From NCBI GenBank assembly GCA_028868825.1, contig JAGWTU010000050.1, positions 1 through 40,295 of the forward strand: DNA of 40,295 bases, in the 5' to 3' direction. Under the pieces are notes generated by a model that was given only the letters and a program-made list of their open reading frames with translations, was not told where the DNA came from and made no database searches. Positions within the stretch are counted from its first letter, which is position 1; the number at the start of each line of letters is the position of its first letter. A program made the position numbers and the translations under genes. Of the stretch, positions 15,525-27,700 are shown one piece after another. Source of the DNA: Burkholderiales bacterium (GTDB taxonomy: Bacteria; Pseudomonadota; Gammaproteobacteria; Burkholderiales; Burkholderiaceae_C).

Positions 15525-15541
15525 TTAAGTCGGTCTTAATG
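15525..15541 (+). promoter_or_regulatory. PmrA/QseB-like box ahead of the giant cytochrome gene
   Basis: ATTAAG, TCGGT, CTTAAT: two TTAA cores exactly 11 bp apart, matching HTTAAK-N5-YTTAAK at every defined position and also forming a perfect inverted repeat. It lies about 30 bp after the 24-haem gene and 200 bp before the giant gene's ATG. It is the best of three such boxes in the island and suggests that the giant cytochrome has its own regulated promoter. Confidence 0.55.
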
Positions 15542-15579
15542 CCCGAGGCGAATGCCGCGGGCAAACTCGATGCGAGACG

Positions 15580-15596
15580 GCGCCCGGCGGGCGCCG
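15580..15596 (+). other. Leader hairpin 1 of the giant cytochrome gene
   Basis: GGCGCCC and GGGCGCC form a perfect 7-bp stem around a GGC loop. No T-run follows, so it is not an intrinsic terminator. If transcription starts near the box at 15525 it lies in the 5' leader of the giant gene and might affect mRNA stability or polymerase pausing. Confidence 0.35.
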
Positions 15597-15675
15597 CGCA
15601 CGGGGAGCGCGGCCATCAAGCCGCCGAGGACGCGACGACGATGGCGATGACGGAGGGCTTGCAGGGACGCACGAA

Positions 15676-15708
15676 GGACCGCGGCGCGGTCCCGGCGGCA
15701 TCTTTTTT
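15676..15708 (+). terminator. Leader hairpin 2 with distant T-run (possible attenuator or weak terminator)
   Basis: GGACCGC and GCGGTCC (15676-15682, 15686-15692) form a 7-bp stem around the same GGC loop as hairpin 1. A run of six Ts sits at 15703-15708, ten bases beyond the stem. That gap is too wide for a classical intrinsic terminator, but the element could reduce read-through from the 24-haem gene or act as an attenuator 34 bp before the giant gene's ATG. Confidence 0.3.
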
Positions 15709-15741
15709 GCAACCACCGGTCACGAATGACGGGGGCCGCCG

Positions 15742-18700
15742 ATGACGACGCTGCGGCGCTGGACGGTCGCGACGCTGCTCGCGGCGCTCGCCCTGCTGAC
15801 CTCGCTCGCCTTCGTCAGCGGCGCGGCGTCGGCGCAGCCGCCGAAGTTCGATCACGACGCCACCGGCTACGCGCTGCGCGGCCAGCACGAGAACGTGCGC
15901 TGCGAGACCTGCCACCTGCGCGCGATCTTCAAGGGCACGCCGCGCGATTGCGCGACCTGCCACGCGGCGAACAATCCGCGCGGCGCGCTGCAGATGCCGG
16001 CAAGGCATTTCCAGACCCAGCGCGGCTGCGACGAATGCCACAGCCCCGAGGGCTTCGGCGGCACGCGCTACGACCATTTCGACGTCGTCGCCGGCGGCTG
16101 CACGAGCTGCCACGACGGCATCCGCGCCCCCGGCAAGGGACCGCAGCATCTGTACACGACGGCGTCGTGCGACCAGTGCCACAACACGAGCTCGTTCCTG
16201 GGTGCGAACGCGCTGCCGCCCAACCATATCCCGTTCGCCGCCGGCACCGCCTGCAGCACCTGCCACCAGAATCCGAATTTCGCGGTGATGCCGTCGCTCT
16301 CGGCGATCCACGCCAACCTGCCGAGCACGGCGACGAGCTGCGGCGACTGCCACGGCGCCGCGGCGGCCTCGTTCGCGATTCCCGCCAGCGGCTTTGCCGT
16401 CGTCGGCCTGCCGGCCAACCACATCCCCGCCAGCCAGCCCTGCGAGCTGTGCCACACCGGGCCGGGCACCGGCATGCCGACGCTGCCGGTGGGCAATGGC
16501 GCGAAATTCGCCGGCGCGCTGATGAGCCACAACGGCATCACCAGCGGCTGCGCGAACTGCCATACGACGACGCCCGCGACCTTCGCCGGCATCGCCGCCA
16601 TCGTCGGCATGCCGCCGACTTCGCCGATGGGGCCGAATGCGCATATCCCCACCCAGGCAGCCTGCGAATCGTGCCACCTCGCCAGCGTGCCGGCGCTGCC
16701 GGTGCCGGCCACGGCGACGAAGGCGCCGCCGGGCAGCGGCTTCGCGACGCCGGCGCCGACGACGCAGCAGATCCATGCCGGGGTGAGCAGCGGCTGCAAC
16801 AGCTGCCACGACGTCAACGCCGTCTGGATGGGCGTCGGCGCCTACCCGATCGCACCGGCGACGCTGGTCGCGGGCGCCCAGTACACCGGTTTCCAGACGC
16901 GACCGCAGGCCGCCGCCGGCCCCTACAACGTCGCCGACGCCGGCCACCCGAAGGACGGCGACTGCTCGCAATGCCACTCGAATTCGAACGCGTTCACCGC
17001 CGTCGACAAGCCGGCGAACCACATCCCCTACGCCGCCGGCGCGCAATGCAACAGCTGCCACACCGGCAGCGACTTCTCCGTCCAGCCCACGTTGACCAAC
17101 ATCCACGCCTGGGCGCCGAGCACGGGCACGAACTGCGCGCAATGCCATGGCACGGCGGCGGCCTCGTTCGCGATTCCCGCGGCGAACTTCAGCATCGTCG
17201 GCCTGCCGGCCAACCACCTGCCGACGAGCGTCTCCTGCGAGTCCTGCCATGTCGGCCCCGGCAGCTCGATCGCCGCCACGCCGGTGGTCGACGGCGCGAA
17301 GTTCACGAATTCGCTGATGAACCATGCCGGCATCACGAGCGGCTGCGCCGGCTGCCATCAGGCCAGCGGATCGGCGACCGCGTTCGCCGGCATCACGCGC
17401 ATCGTCGGCATGCCGGCGACGAGCCCGGTCGGCGCCGCCTCGCACATCCCCTCGTCGACGACCTGCGAGAACTGCCACCTCGGCTCGACGCCGTCGGGAT
17501 TCATGGCGGCGAATGCGACCGCCACCGCACCCGGCACCGCGTTCCAGACGCCGGCGCCGACGACGCAGCAGATCCACACCGGCGTGAGTTCGGGCTGCGC
17601 CGCCTGCCACGACAGCGGCGCGGTCTGGATGGGCGTGGCGGCCTACCCGATCATCCCCTCGAGCCTGGTCGCGGGATCGCAATACCAGGGCTTCCAGACG
17701 CGGCCGCGCACCGCGGCCGGCCCGTACAACGTCGCCGATCCGCAGCACCCGGCCACCGGCGACTGCTCGCAATGCCATGCCAGCACGCTGGCGTTCACGG
17801 CCGTCGACAAGCCGGCCAACCACATCCCCTACGCGCCTTCTGCGCAATGCAGCAACTGCCACCTGAGCAACGACTACTCGGTGCAGCCCAGCGTCTCGGC
17901 GATCCACGCCTATGCGCCGAGTTCGACGAGCAATTGCGCGCAATGCCATGGCAGCGCGGCGCCGTCGTTCGCGATACCGGCGGCCAACTTCAGCATCGTC
18001 GGCCTGCCGGCCAACCACCTGCCGACGAGCGCCTCGTGCGAGGTCTGCCACGTCGGGCCGGGTTCGTCGATCGCCGCGACGCCGGTGCTCGACGGGGCCA
18101 AGTTCGCCGCCTCGCTGATGAACCACGCCGGCATCACGAACAACTGCGTGTCCTGCCACGTCGCCGGCGGCGCCGCGTCGGCCTTCGCCGGCATCGCCCG
18201 CGTCGTCGCGATGCCGCCGACGAGCCCGGCCGGCGCCGGCTCGCACATCCCCTCGGCGACGACCTGCGAGACCTGCCATATCGCATCGATGCCGGCGGGC
18301 CTGGTCGCCGCGTCGGCGACGAAATCGGTTCCCGGCACCGGCTTCGCGACGCCGGTGCCCACCGGTCTGCAGATCCACAGCGGCGTCAGCTCGGGCTGCG
18401 CCGCCTGCCACGAGGCCAAGCAGGTCTGGCTCGGCGTCAGCGCCTACCCGATCAGCCCGTCGACGCTCGTCGCCGGCGCGCAGTACAAGGGTTTCCAGAC
18501 CAGGCCCCAGGCCGGCGGCGGCACCTACCAGGTCGCCGACCCGGCGCACCCGGCCGGCGGCGACTGCTCGCAATGCCACGGCAACACGACGGCGTTCACC
18601 GGCGTCGACAAGCCGGCCAACCACATCCCCATCGCCGCGACGGCGCAGTGCAACAACTGCCACACCGTCGCCGACTACGCGGTGCAGCCGACGCTGGCCA

Positions 18701-21700
18701 ATATCCACGCCTACGCGCCGAGCGCAGGCGCCAATTGCGCGCAATGCCACGGCGCGGCGGCGGCGTCGTTCGCCATTCCCGCGGCGAATTTCAGCATCGT
18801 CGGCCTGCCGGCCAACCACATCCCGACCAGCGCCTCGTGCGAGGTCTGCCATGTCGGCGCCGGCTCGTCGATCGCGGCGACGCCGGTGGGCAACGGCGCG
18901 AAATTCAGCGGCTCGCTGATGAACCACGCCGGCATCGCGAACAACTGTGCCGGCTGCCACCTGCCCAATGGCGCGCTCGCGGGCTTCACCGGCATCGCGC
19001 GGCTGATCGGCCAGCCCACCACCACGGCGCCGGGCAGCACGGCGCATATCCCGTCGGGCCCGGCCTGCGAGAGCTGCCACCTCGCGAGCCTGCCGCCAGG
19101 CTTGATTCCCGCTTCGGCGACGGCCAACGTGCCCGGCACCGCCTTCGCCACGCCGGCGCCGACGGGGGTGCAGATCCACAACGGCGTCAGTTCCGGCTGC
19201 TCGGCCTGCCACGACACCGGCGCCGTCTGGGTGGACAGCGCCAACTACCCGATCTCGCCGTCGGCGCTGACGGCCGGCGCGCAATACCGCGGCTTCCAGA
19301 CGCGGCCGCTGGCGGCTGGCGGCACCTATGCCATCGCCGACCCGGCCCACCCGGCCAGCGGCGACTGCTCGCAATGCCACGCCAGCACGACCGCGTTCAC
19401 CGCCGTCGACAAGCCGGCCAACCATATCCCGACGCTGGCCACGGCGACCTGCAACAACTGCCACACCGGCAGCGATTACGCCGTGCGGCCGACGCTGACC
19501 GCGATCCACGCCTACGCGCCGAGCTCGACCGCCAACTGCGCCCAATGCCATGGCAGCGCGGCCGCCTCGTTCGCGATACCCGCGGCCAACTTCAGCATCG
19601 TCGGCCTGCCCGTCAACCACCTGCCGACCTCGGCGTCGTGCGAGGTCTGCCATGTCGGCCCCGGCTCGTCGATCGCCGCCACGCCGGTCGTCGACGGCGC
19701 GAAATTCAGCGGCTCGCTGATGACCCACACCGGCATCACCAACGGCTGCGCCGCCTGCCACGTCGCCGCGGGCACGCCGGCGTCGTTCGCCGGCGTGACG
19801 GCCATCGTCGGCATGCCGGTGACGAGCCCGGCCGGGCCCGCGTCGCACATCCCCTCGTCGACGACCTGCGAGAACTGCCACCTCGCGGCGACGCCGACGA
19901 CGCCGCTGCCGGCCTCGGCGACGAAGACCGCGCCGGGCACCGCCTTCGCGACGCCGGCGCCGACGACGGCGCAGATCCACAACGGCGTGACCTCGGGCTG
20001 CATCCCCTGCCATGAATCGAGCGCCGTCTGGATGGGCGTCGGCGCCTACCCGATCGCGCCGTCGACGCTGGTCGCGGGCGCCCAGTACACCGGTTTCCAG
20101 ACCCGGCCCCGCGTCGCCGCCGGCACCTACAACGTCGCCGACCCGGCCCACCCGGTGGGCGGCGACTGCGCGCAATGCCACGCCAGCACGAACGCCTTCA
20201 CCGGCGTCGACAAGCCGACCAACCACATCCCCTACGTCGCGACCGCGCAGTGCAACAGCTGCCACACCGGCACCGATTATTCGGTCCAACCCAGCGTCAC
20301 CGCGATCCACGCCAACGCCCCGAGCACGAGCACCAACTGCGCGCAGTGCCATGGCGCCGCGGCGGCCTCGTTCGCGATACCCGCGGCCAACTTCAGCATC
20401 GTCGGCCTGCCGAGCAACCATATCCCGACCAGCGCATCGTGCGAGGTCTGCCATGTCGGCGCCGGCTCGTCGATCGCCGCGACGCCGGTACAGAACGGCG
20501 CGCGCTTCGCCAGCTCGCTCGTCAGCCACAGCGGCATCACCAACGGCTGCGCGGCCTGCCATGTGCCGGCGGGCACGTCGGCGAACTTCATCGGCATCGC
20601 CAACCTCATCGGCATGCCGGCGACGAGCCCGGTCGGCGCCAGCTCGCACATCCCCTCGGGCACGGCCTGCGAGAGCTGCCACATCGCCAGCGTGCCGGCC
20701 GGGCTGATCCCGGCCTCGGCGACGAAATCGGTGCCCGGCAGCGGCTTCGCGACGCCGGCGCCGACGACGGTGCAGATCCACACCGGCATCAGCGGCGGCT
20801 GTTCCACTTGCCACGAGGCAAACTACCTCTGGGTGGGCGTCGGCGCCTACCCGATCGCGCCGGCGACGCTGACCGCCGGCGCCAGCTACACCGGCTTCCA
20901 CACGCGACCGCAGGCGGGGGGCGGCAGCCACGCCATCGCCGACCCGGCGCACCCGACGAGCGGCGACTGCGGCGCCTGCCACAGCAACACCTTGGCCTTC
21001 ACCGCCATCGACAAGCCGGCCAATCACATCCCGGTGGCGGCGACGGCGAGCTGCAGCAACTGCCACACGAGCACCGATTTCTCCGTGCTGCCGACGCTGG
21101 CCAACATCCACGCGTATGCGCCCAGCACGAGCGCGAACTGCGCGCAATGCCATGGCAGCGCGGCGGCCTCGTTCGCGATACCCGCGGCCAACTTCAGCAT
21201 CGTCGGCCTGCCGAGCAACCATATCCCGACGAGCGCCTCGTGCGAGGTCTGCCACGTCGGCGCCGGCTCGTCGATCGCGGCGACGCCGGTGGGCAACGGC
21301 GCGAAATTCGCGGGCTCGCTGATGAGCCATGCCGGCATCAACAGCAACTGCGTCGCCTGCCATGTGCCGGTGCCGCAGCAGGCCGGCTTCATCGGCATCG
21401 CGACGATCACGAAGATGCCGCAGACGAGTCCCGTGGGCGCGGCGTCGCACATCCCCTCGTCGACGAGCTGCGAGACCTGCCACCTCGGCTCAACGCCCAG
21501 CGGCCTGATCCCCGCCTCGGCAACGACGCTGCCGCCCGGCACCACCTTCGCGAACCCGGCGCCGACGACGACGCAGATCCACACCGGCATCACCGCCGGC
21601 TGCGCGAGCTGCCACGAGGCCAGCAATGTCTGGATGGGCATGGGCGCCTACCCGATCGCGCCGTCGGTGCTGACCGCGGGCGCCTCGTACACCGGCTTCC

Positions 21701-24700
21701 ACGCGCGGCCGGGGACCAACGCCGGCACCTACACCGTCGCCGACCCGGCGCACCCGGCGAGCGGCGATTGCTCGCAATGCCATGCCGGCACGACCGCCTT
21801 CACCGGCGTCGCCAAACCGGCCAACCACATCCCGTATGCCGCGAATGCGGCCTGCAACAACTGCCACACGAGCGCCGACTATTCGGTGCTGCCGACGCTC
21901 ACCAACATCCACGCCTGGGCGCCGAGCACGAGCGCCAACTGCGCGCAATGCCACGGCAGCGCGGCCGCGACCTACGCGATACCGGCGGCGAACTTCAGCA
22001 TCGTCGGGCTGCCGGCGAACCACCTGCCGACGAGCGCTTCGTGCGAGGTCTGCCACGTCGGCGCCGGCTCGTCGATCGCCGCGACGCCGGTCGTCGACGG
22101 CGCGAAGTTCGCCGCCTCGCGGATGAACCATGCCGGGCTTTCCAACGGCTGCGTCGCCTGCCACGTCGCCGCCGGCACACCGGCCGCGTTCATCGGCGTG
22201 ACGGCCATCGTCGGCATGCCGCCGACGAGCCCGGCGGGCGTGAATGCGCATATCCCCTCGGGCACGGCCTGCGAGAACTGCCACCTCGCGGCGATGCCCA
22301 GCGGTCTCGTCGCGGCCTCGGCGACGAAGACGGCGCCGGGCACGGCCTTCGCGACGCCGGCGCCGACGACGGCGCAGATCCACGGCGGCATCACCTCGGG
22401 CTGCACGGCCTGCCACGAGCGGCCCTCGGTCTGGATGGGCATGGGCGCCTACCCGATCGCGCCGAGCACGCTGACCGCCGGCGCCAGCTACACCGGATTC
22501 CAGACCCGGCCCGGCACGACCGCGGGCACCTACAACGTCGCCGATCCGGCGCACCCGACGAGCGGCGACTGCGCGCAATGCCACTCGAACACGAACGCCT
22601 TCACCGGCGTCGACAAGCCGGCCAACCACATCCCCTACGCCGCCAGCGCGCAGTGCAACAGCTGCCACACCAGCAGCGATTTCTCCGTGCAACCGACGGT
22701 GACGGCGATCCACGCCAACGCGCCCAGCACGAGCGCCAACTGCGCGCAATGCCACGGCAGCACGGCCGCCTCGTTCGCGATACCCGCGGCCAACTTCAGC
22801 ATCGTGGGGCTGCCGGCGACCCATATCCCGACGACCGCCTCGTGCGAGGTCTGCCACGTCGGCGCCGGCTCGTCGATCGCCGCGACGCCGGTCGTCAGCG
22901 GCGCGAAGTTCGCCGCCTCGCTGATGAACCACGCCGGCATCGGCAACGGCTGCGTCGCCTGCCACACGGCGGCCGGCAGCACGACGACCTTCACCGGCAT
23001 CACGCGCATCGTCGGCATGCCGCCGACCTCGCCGGTGGGCGTCGGCTCGCACATCCCGTCGAACACGAGCTGCGAGACCTGCCACCTCGCGACGCTGCCG
23101 GCCGGGCTCATCGCCGCCTCGGCGACGAAGACCGCGCCGGGCACGGCGTTCGCGAACCCGGCGCCGAACACGGCGCAGATCCACACCGGCATCAGCGGCG
23201 GCTGCGCCAGCTGCCACGACACGAACGCCGTCTGGATGGGCACCGCGCTCTACCCGATCGCCCCGACGACGCTGTCCGCGGGCGCCTCGTACACCGGCTT
23301 CCATTCGCGGCCGACGGCCGCCGGCGGCGCGAACGCCATCGCCGACGCCGCGCACCCGGCCAGCGGCGACTGCTCGCAATGCCATGCCGGCACGGCGGTG
23401 TTCACCGGCGTCGACAAGCCGGCCAACCACATCCCCTATGTCGCGACGGCGCAGTGCAGCAACTGCCACACCGGCAGCGACTACGCGGTGATGCCGACGC
23501 TGGCCAACATCCACGCCTACGCGCCCAACGTCAACACCAACTGCGCGCAATGCCATGGCAGCGCGGCGGCCTCGTTCGCGATTCCCGCGGCCAACTTCAG
23601 CATCGTCGGCCTGCCGCCGACGCACATCCCGACGAGCGCCTCGTGCGAGGTCTGCCACGTCGGCACCGGCTCGTCGGTGACGGCGCTGCCGGTGGGCAAC
23701 GGCGCCAAGTTCGCGAACTCGCAGATGAACCACAGCGGCATCGCGTCGAACTGCGTCGCCTGCCACGTCGCGCCCGGCGGCACGAGCAGCTTCGCCGGCA
23801 TCGCGCGCGTCGTGCCGATGCCGCCGACCTCGCCGGTGGGCGCCACCTCGCACATCCCGTCGAACACGAGCTGCGAAACCTGCCACCTGGCGACGATGCC
23901 GGCGGGCTACATCGCCGCGACGGCCACCGCGACGGCGCCGGGCACGGCGTTCGCGAACCCCGCGCCGAGCACCGCGCAGATCCACACCGGCATCAGCTCG
24001 GGCTGCACCGCCTGCCACGAGGCCGCCGATGTCTGGATGGGCATGGGCGCCTACCCGATCGCGCCGTCGACGCTGAGCCCCGGCGCCAGCTACACCGGAT
24101 TCCACGCCCGGCCGACGGCCACCGCCGGCCCCTACACGGTGGCCGATCCGTCGCACCCGGCCAGCGGCGACTGCGTGCAATGCCACGCCAACACGACCGC
24201 GTTCACGGCCGCCGACAAGCCTTCGAACCACATCCCGACGGCGGCGACGGCGACCTGCGACAACTGCCATACGAGCAGCGACTACTCGGTGCTGCCGACG
24301 CTGGCCAACATCCACGCCTACGCGCCGAGCACGACGAGCAACTGTGCGCAATGCCATGGCAGCGCGGCGGCCTCGTTCGCCATTCCCGCGGCCTCGTTCA
24401 GCATCGTCGGCCTGCCGTCGAACCACCTGCCGACTTCCGCCTCGTGCGAGGTCTGCCACGTCGGCGCCGGCTCGTCGATCGCGACGCTGCCGGTACCCAA
24501 CGGCGCGAAGTTCGCCGCCTCGCTGATGAACCACGCCGGCATCGCCAACGGCTGCGCGAGCTGCCATGTGCCGGCGGGCACGCCGGCGGCCTTCGCCGGC
24601 GTCAAGGCGATCGTCGGCATGCCGGCGACGACGCCGATGGGCAGCACCTCGCACATCCCGTCGGCGACGGCCTGCGAGAGCTGCCACCTGCAGACGCTGC

Positions 24701-27700
24701 CCGTGGGGCTGATCCCGGCCTCGGCGACGAAGACCGCGCCCGGCACGGCGTTCGCGACGCCGGCGCCGACGACCGTGCAGATCCACGCCGGCATCACCTC
24801 CGGCTGCACGGCCTGCCACGAGGCCAGCTACGTCTGGATGGGCATGACCGCCTACCCGATCGCGCCGAGCACGCTGACCGCCGGCGCCTCGTACACGGGA
24901 TTCCAGACGCGGCCGCGCAGCGCCGCGGGCACCTACAACGTCGCCGACCCGGCGCACCCGGCCAGCGGCGATTGCGCCGGCTGCCACGCCAGCACGACCG
25001 CGTTCACCGGCGTCGACAAGCCGGCCAATCACATCCCCTACGCCGCCACCGCCACCTGCAACGCCTGCCACACGAGCAGCGACTACTCGGTGGCGCCGAC
25101 GCTGACCGCCATCCACGCCAATGCGCCCAGCACCAGCGCCAACTGCGCGCAATGCCACGGCAGCGCGGCGGCCTCGTTCGCCATACCCGCGGCGAACTTC
25201 AGCATCGTCGGCCTGCCGACCAACCACATCCCGACGAGCAGTTCCTGCGAGGCCTGCCACGTCGGCACCGGCTCGTCGATCGCCGCCACGCCGGTGGTCA
25301 ATGGCGCGAAGTTCGCCGGCTCGCTGATGAGCCACGCCGGCATCGGCACCGGCTGCAACACCTGCCATGTGCCCGCCGGCACGCCGGTGTCGTTCATCGG
25401 CGTGACGAGCATCGTCGGCATGCCGCCGACGAGCCCGATGGGCGCCGGCGCGCACCTGCCGACCTCGACGACCTGCGAGACCTGCCACGCGACGAGCTCC
25501 GTCGCCGGCCTGATCCCGGCCTCGGCGACGAAGACCGCGCCGGGCACGCTGTTCGCGACGCCGGTGCCGACGACGGCGCAGATCCACACCGGCGTCGCCT
25601 CCGGCTGCACGACCTGCCACGAAGCGAACTACGTCTGGATGGGCGTCGGCGCCTACCCGATCGCGCCCAAGGTCATCACCGCCGGCGCCCAGTACACCGG
25701 CTTCCAGACGCGGCCGGTGACGGCGGCCAGCACCTACGGCATCGCCGACCCGGCGCACCCGAGCAGCGGCGACTGCGTGACCTGCCACCTGACGACGAGC
25801 TATTTCGTCGGCGTCGACAAGCCGGCCAACCACATCCCCTATGCGGCGACGGCGCAGTGCAGCAACTGCCACACGGGCACCGACTACTCGGTGCTGCCGA
25901 CGCTGGCCAACATCCACGCCTACGCGCCGAGCACCAGCGCCAACTGCGCGCAATGCCATGGCAGCGCGGCGGCCACCTTCGCGATTCCCGCGGCCAACTT
26001 CAGCATCGTCGGGCTGCCGAGCAACCACATCCCGACAACCGCCTCGTGCGAGGTCTGCCATGTCGGCACCGGCTCGTCGATCGCCGCCACGCCGGTGCCC
26101 AACGGCGCGAAGTTCGCCGGCTCGCGCATGAGCCACAGCGGCATCGCCGCCGGCTGCAACAGCTGCCACCTGACGGCGGGCAGCGTGATGAACTTCGTCG
26201 GCATCACGAAACTCGTCGGCATGCCGGCGACGACGCCGGTCGGTTCGGCATCGCACATTCCCTCGTCGGCCACCTGCGAGAACTGCCACGGCACGAGCAG
26301 CGTGCCGGGGCTGATCCCGGCGTCGGCGTCGAAATCGCCGCCGGGCACGCTGTTCAACTCGCCGACACCGACGACGGCGCAGATCCACACCGGCATCACC
26401 TCGGGCTGCAACGCCTGCCACGACACCGGCTATGTCTGGATGGGCGTCTCGGCCTACCCGATCGCGCCGACGACGGTCTCCGCCGGCGCCCAGTACACCG
26501 GCTTCCAGACGCGGCCGGTGTCGGCGGCCGGCGTGTACTCGGTGGCCGACGCGGCGCACCCGGCGAGCGGCGACTGCTCGAACTGCCACACCGGCACGAA
26601 CTACTTCAGCGGCGCCGCCAAGCCCGCCGGCCATATCCCGACCAGCGGCACCTGCGCGACCTGCCACATCGTCGCCGGCGACTACACGATCGCCGGCCTG
26701 GCCAGCAACACCGTGCTGCACACCGGCATCACCTCGGGCTGCGCGAACTGCCATGCCGCCGGCCCGTTCGCCGGCAGCGGGCCGACCTCGTCGACGCTGT
26801 GCACGACGGCGGCGCTGCCCTACCAGCCGGTGCCCAAGCCGCTGACGGCCTGCGGCGCATCGCCGACCGCCAGCAACGCCCTGAACCACATCCCGGTCGG
26901 CTCGCAGGCCTGCGAGCTGTGCCACGGCAGCACCGTCTTCACGAGCTTCAAGATGTCGAGCACGACGGCGATGCGGCCGACGACGACGACGGGCCCGGTG
27001 CCCGGAACGACGATGCACACGAGCGGCGTGCCCCAGGGTTCGTTCACCTGCATGAGCTGCCACGAATACCAGTACAAGTGGATGGGCGTGAGCATCAGGA
27101 CACGCGATTCCGCGAGCCACCACGCAGGCCAGGACTGCGCCAACTCGGGCTGCCACCGCAACACCAGCAGCCAGTTCATGATGGAGTTCAGGCCCATCCC
27201 GGTGCGCCGCGCCGCCGTCGGCGCCGCACTGCCGCGGCTGCTGCCGCAGCTGATGGGCGGTGCCGGCAGCGGCAGTGCGACCCCGTTCGACCACCGCGGC
27301 GTCGCCGCAGGGCAATGCCAGACCTGCCACAACGGCCAGCTCGCCAGCGGCCGCCCGGCGCGCCACTACGGCCAGCGCCTGTCCTGCGACAGCTGCCACC
27401 GCACCACCGCCTGGCGGCCGGCGCAGTTCAGCCACAACGCGACGATGGCAGGCCAATGCGCCGTCTGCCACAACGGTGTCGACGCGCCCGCCAAGACCGG
27501 CAACCACTTCGTCACCGTGCGCAGCTGCGACGCCTGCCACCGCACGCTCGCCTGGCAGCCGGTGCAGTACCAGCATCTCTCGCCCGCCTACCAGCCCATG
27601 CCCGACAAGCCGAGCTGCATCAGCTGCCACGTCACCAACAACGAGGTCATCCCGAGGCAGATGCACGGCCACCCGGGCCTGCGCCCGGTGCCGGTGCCGG

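Noticed and set aside
16252..26652. Repeat array as a CRISPR, transposon array or assembly duplication
   Set aside because: Units are 801 bp, coding and in frame, with divergent substitutions between copies and no short repeat/spacer pattern or terminal inverted repeats. Collapsed copy number cannot be excluded, but a simple duplication error would give identical copies.
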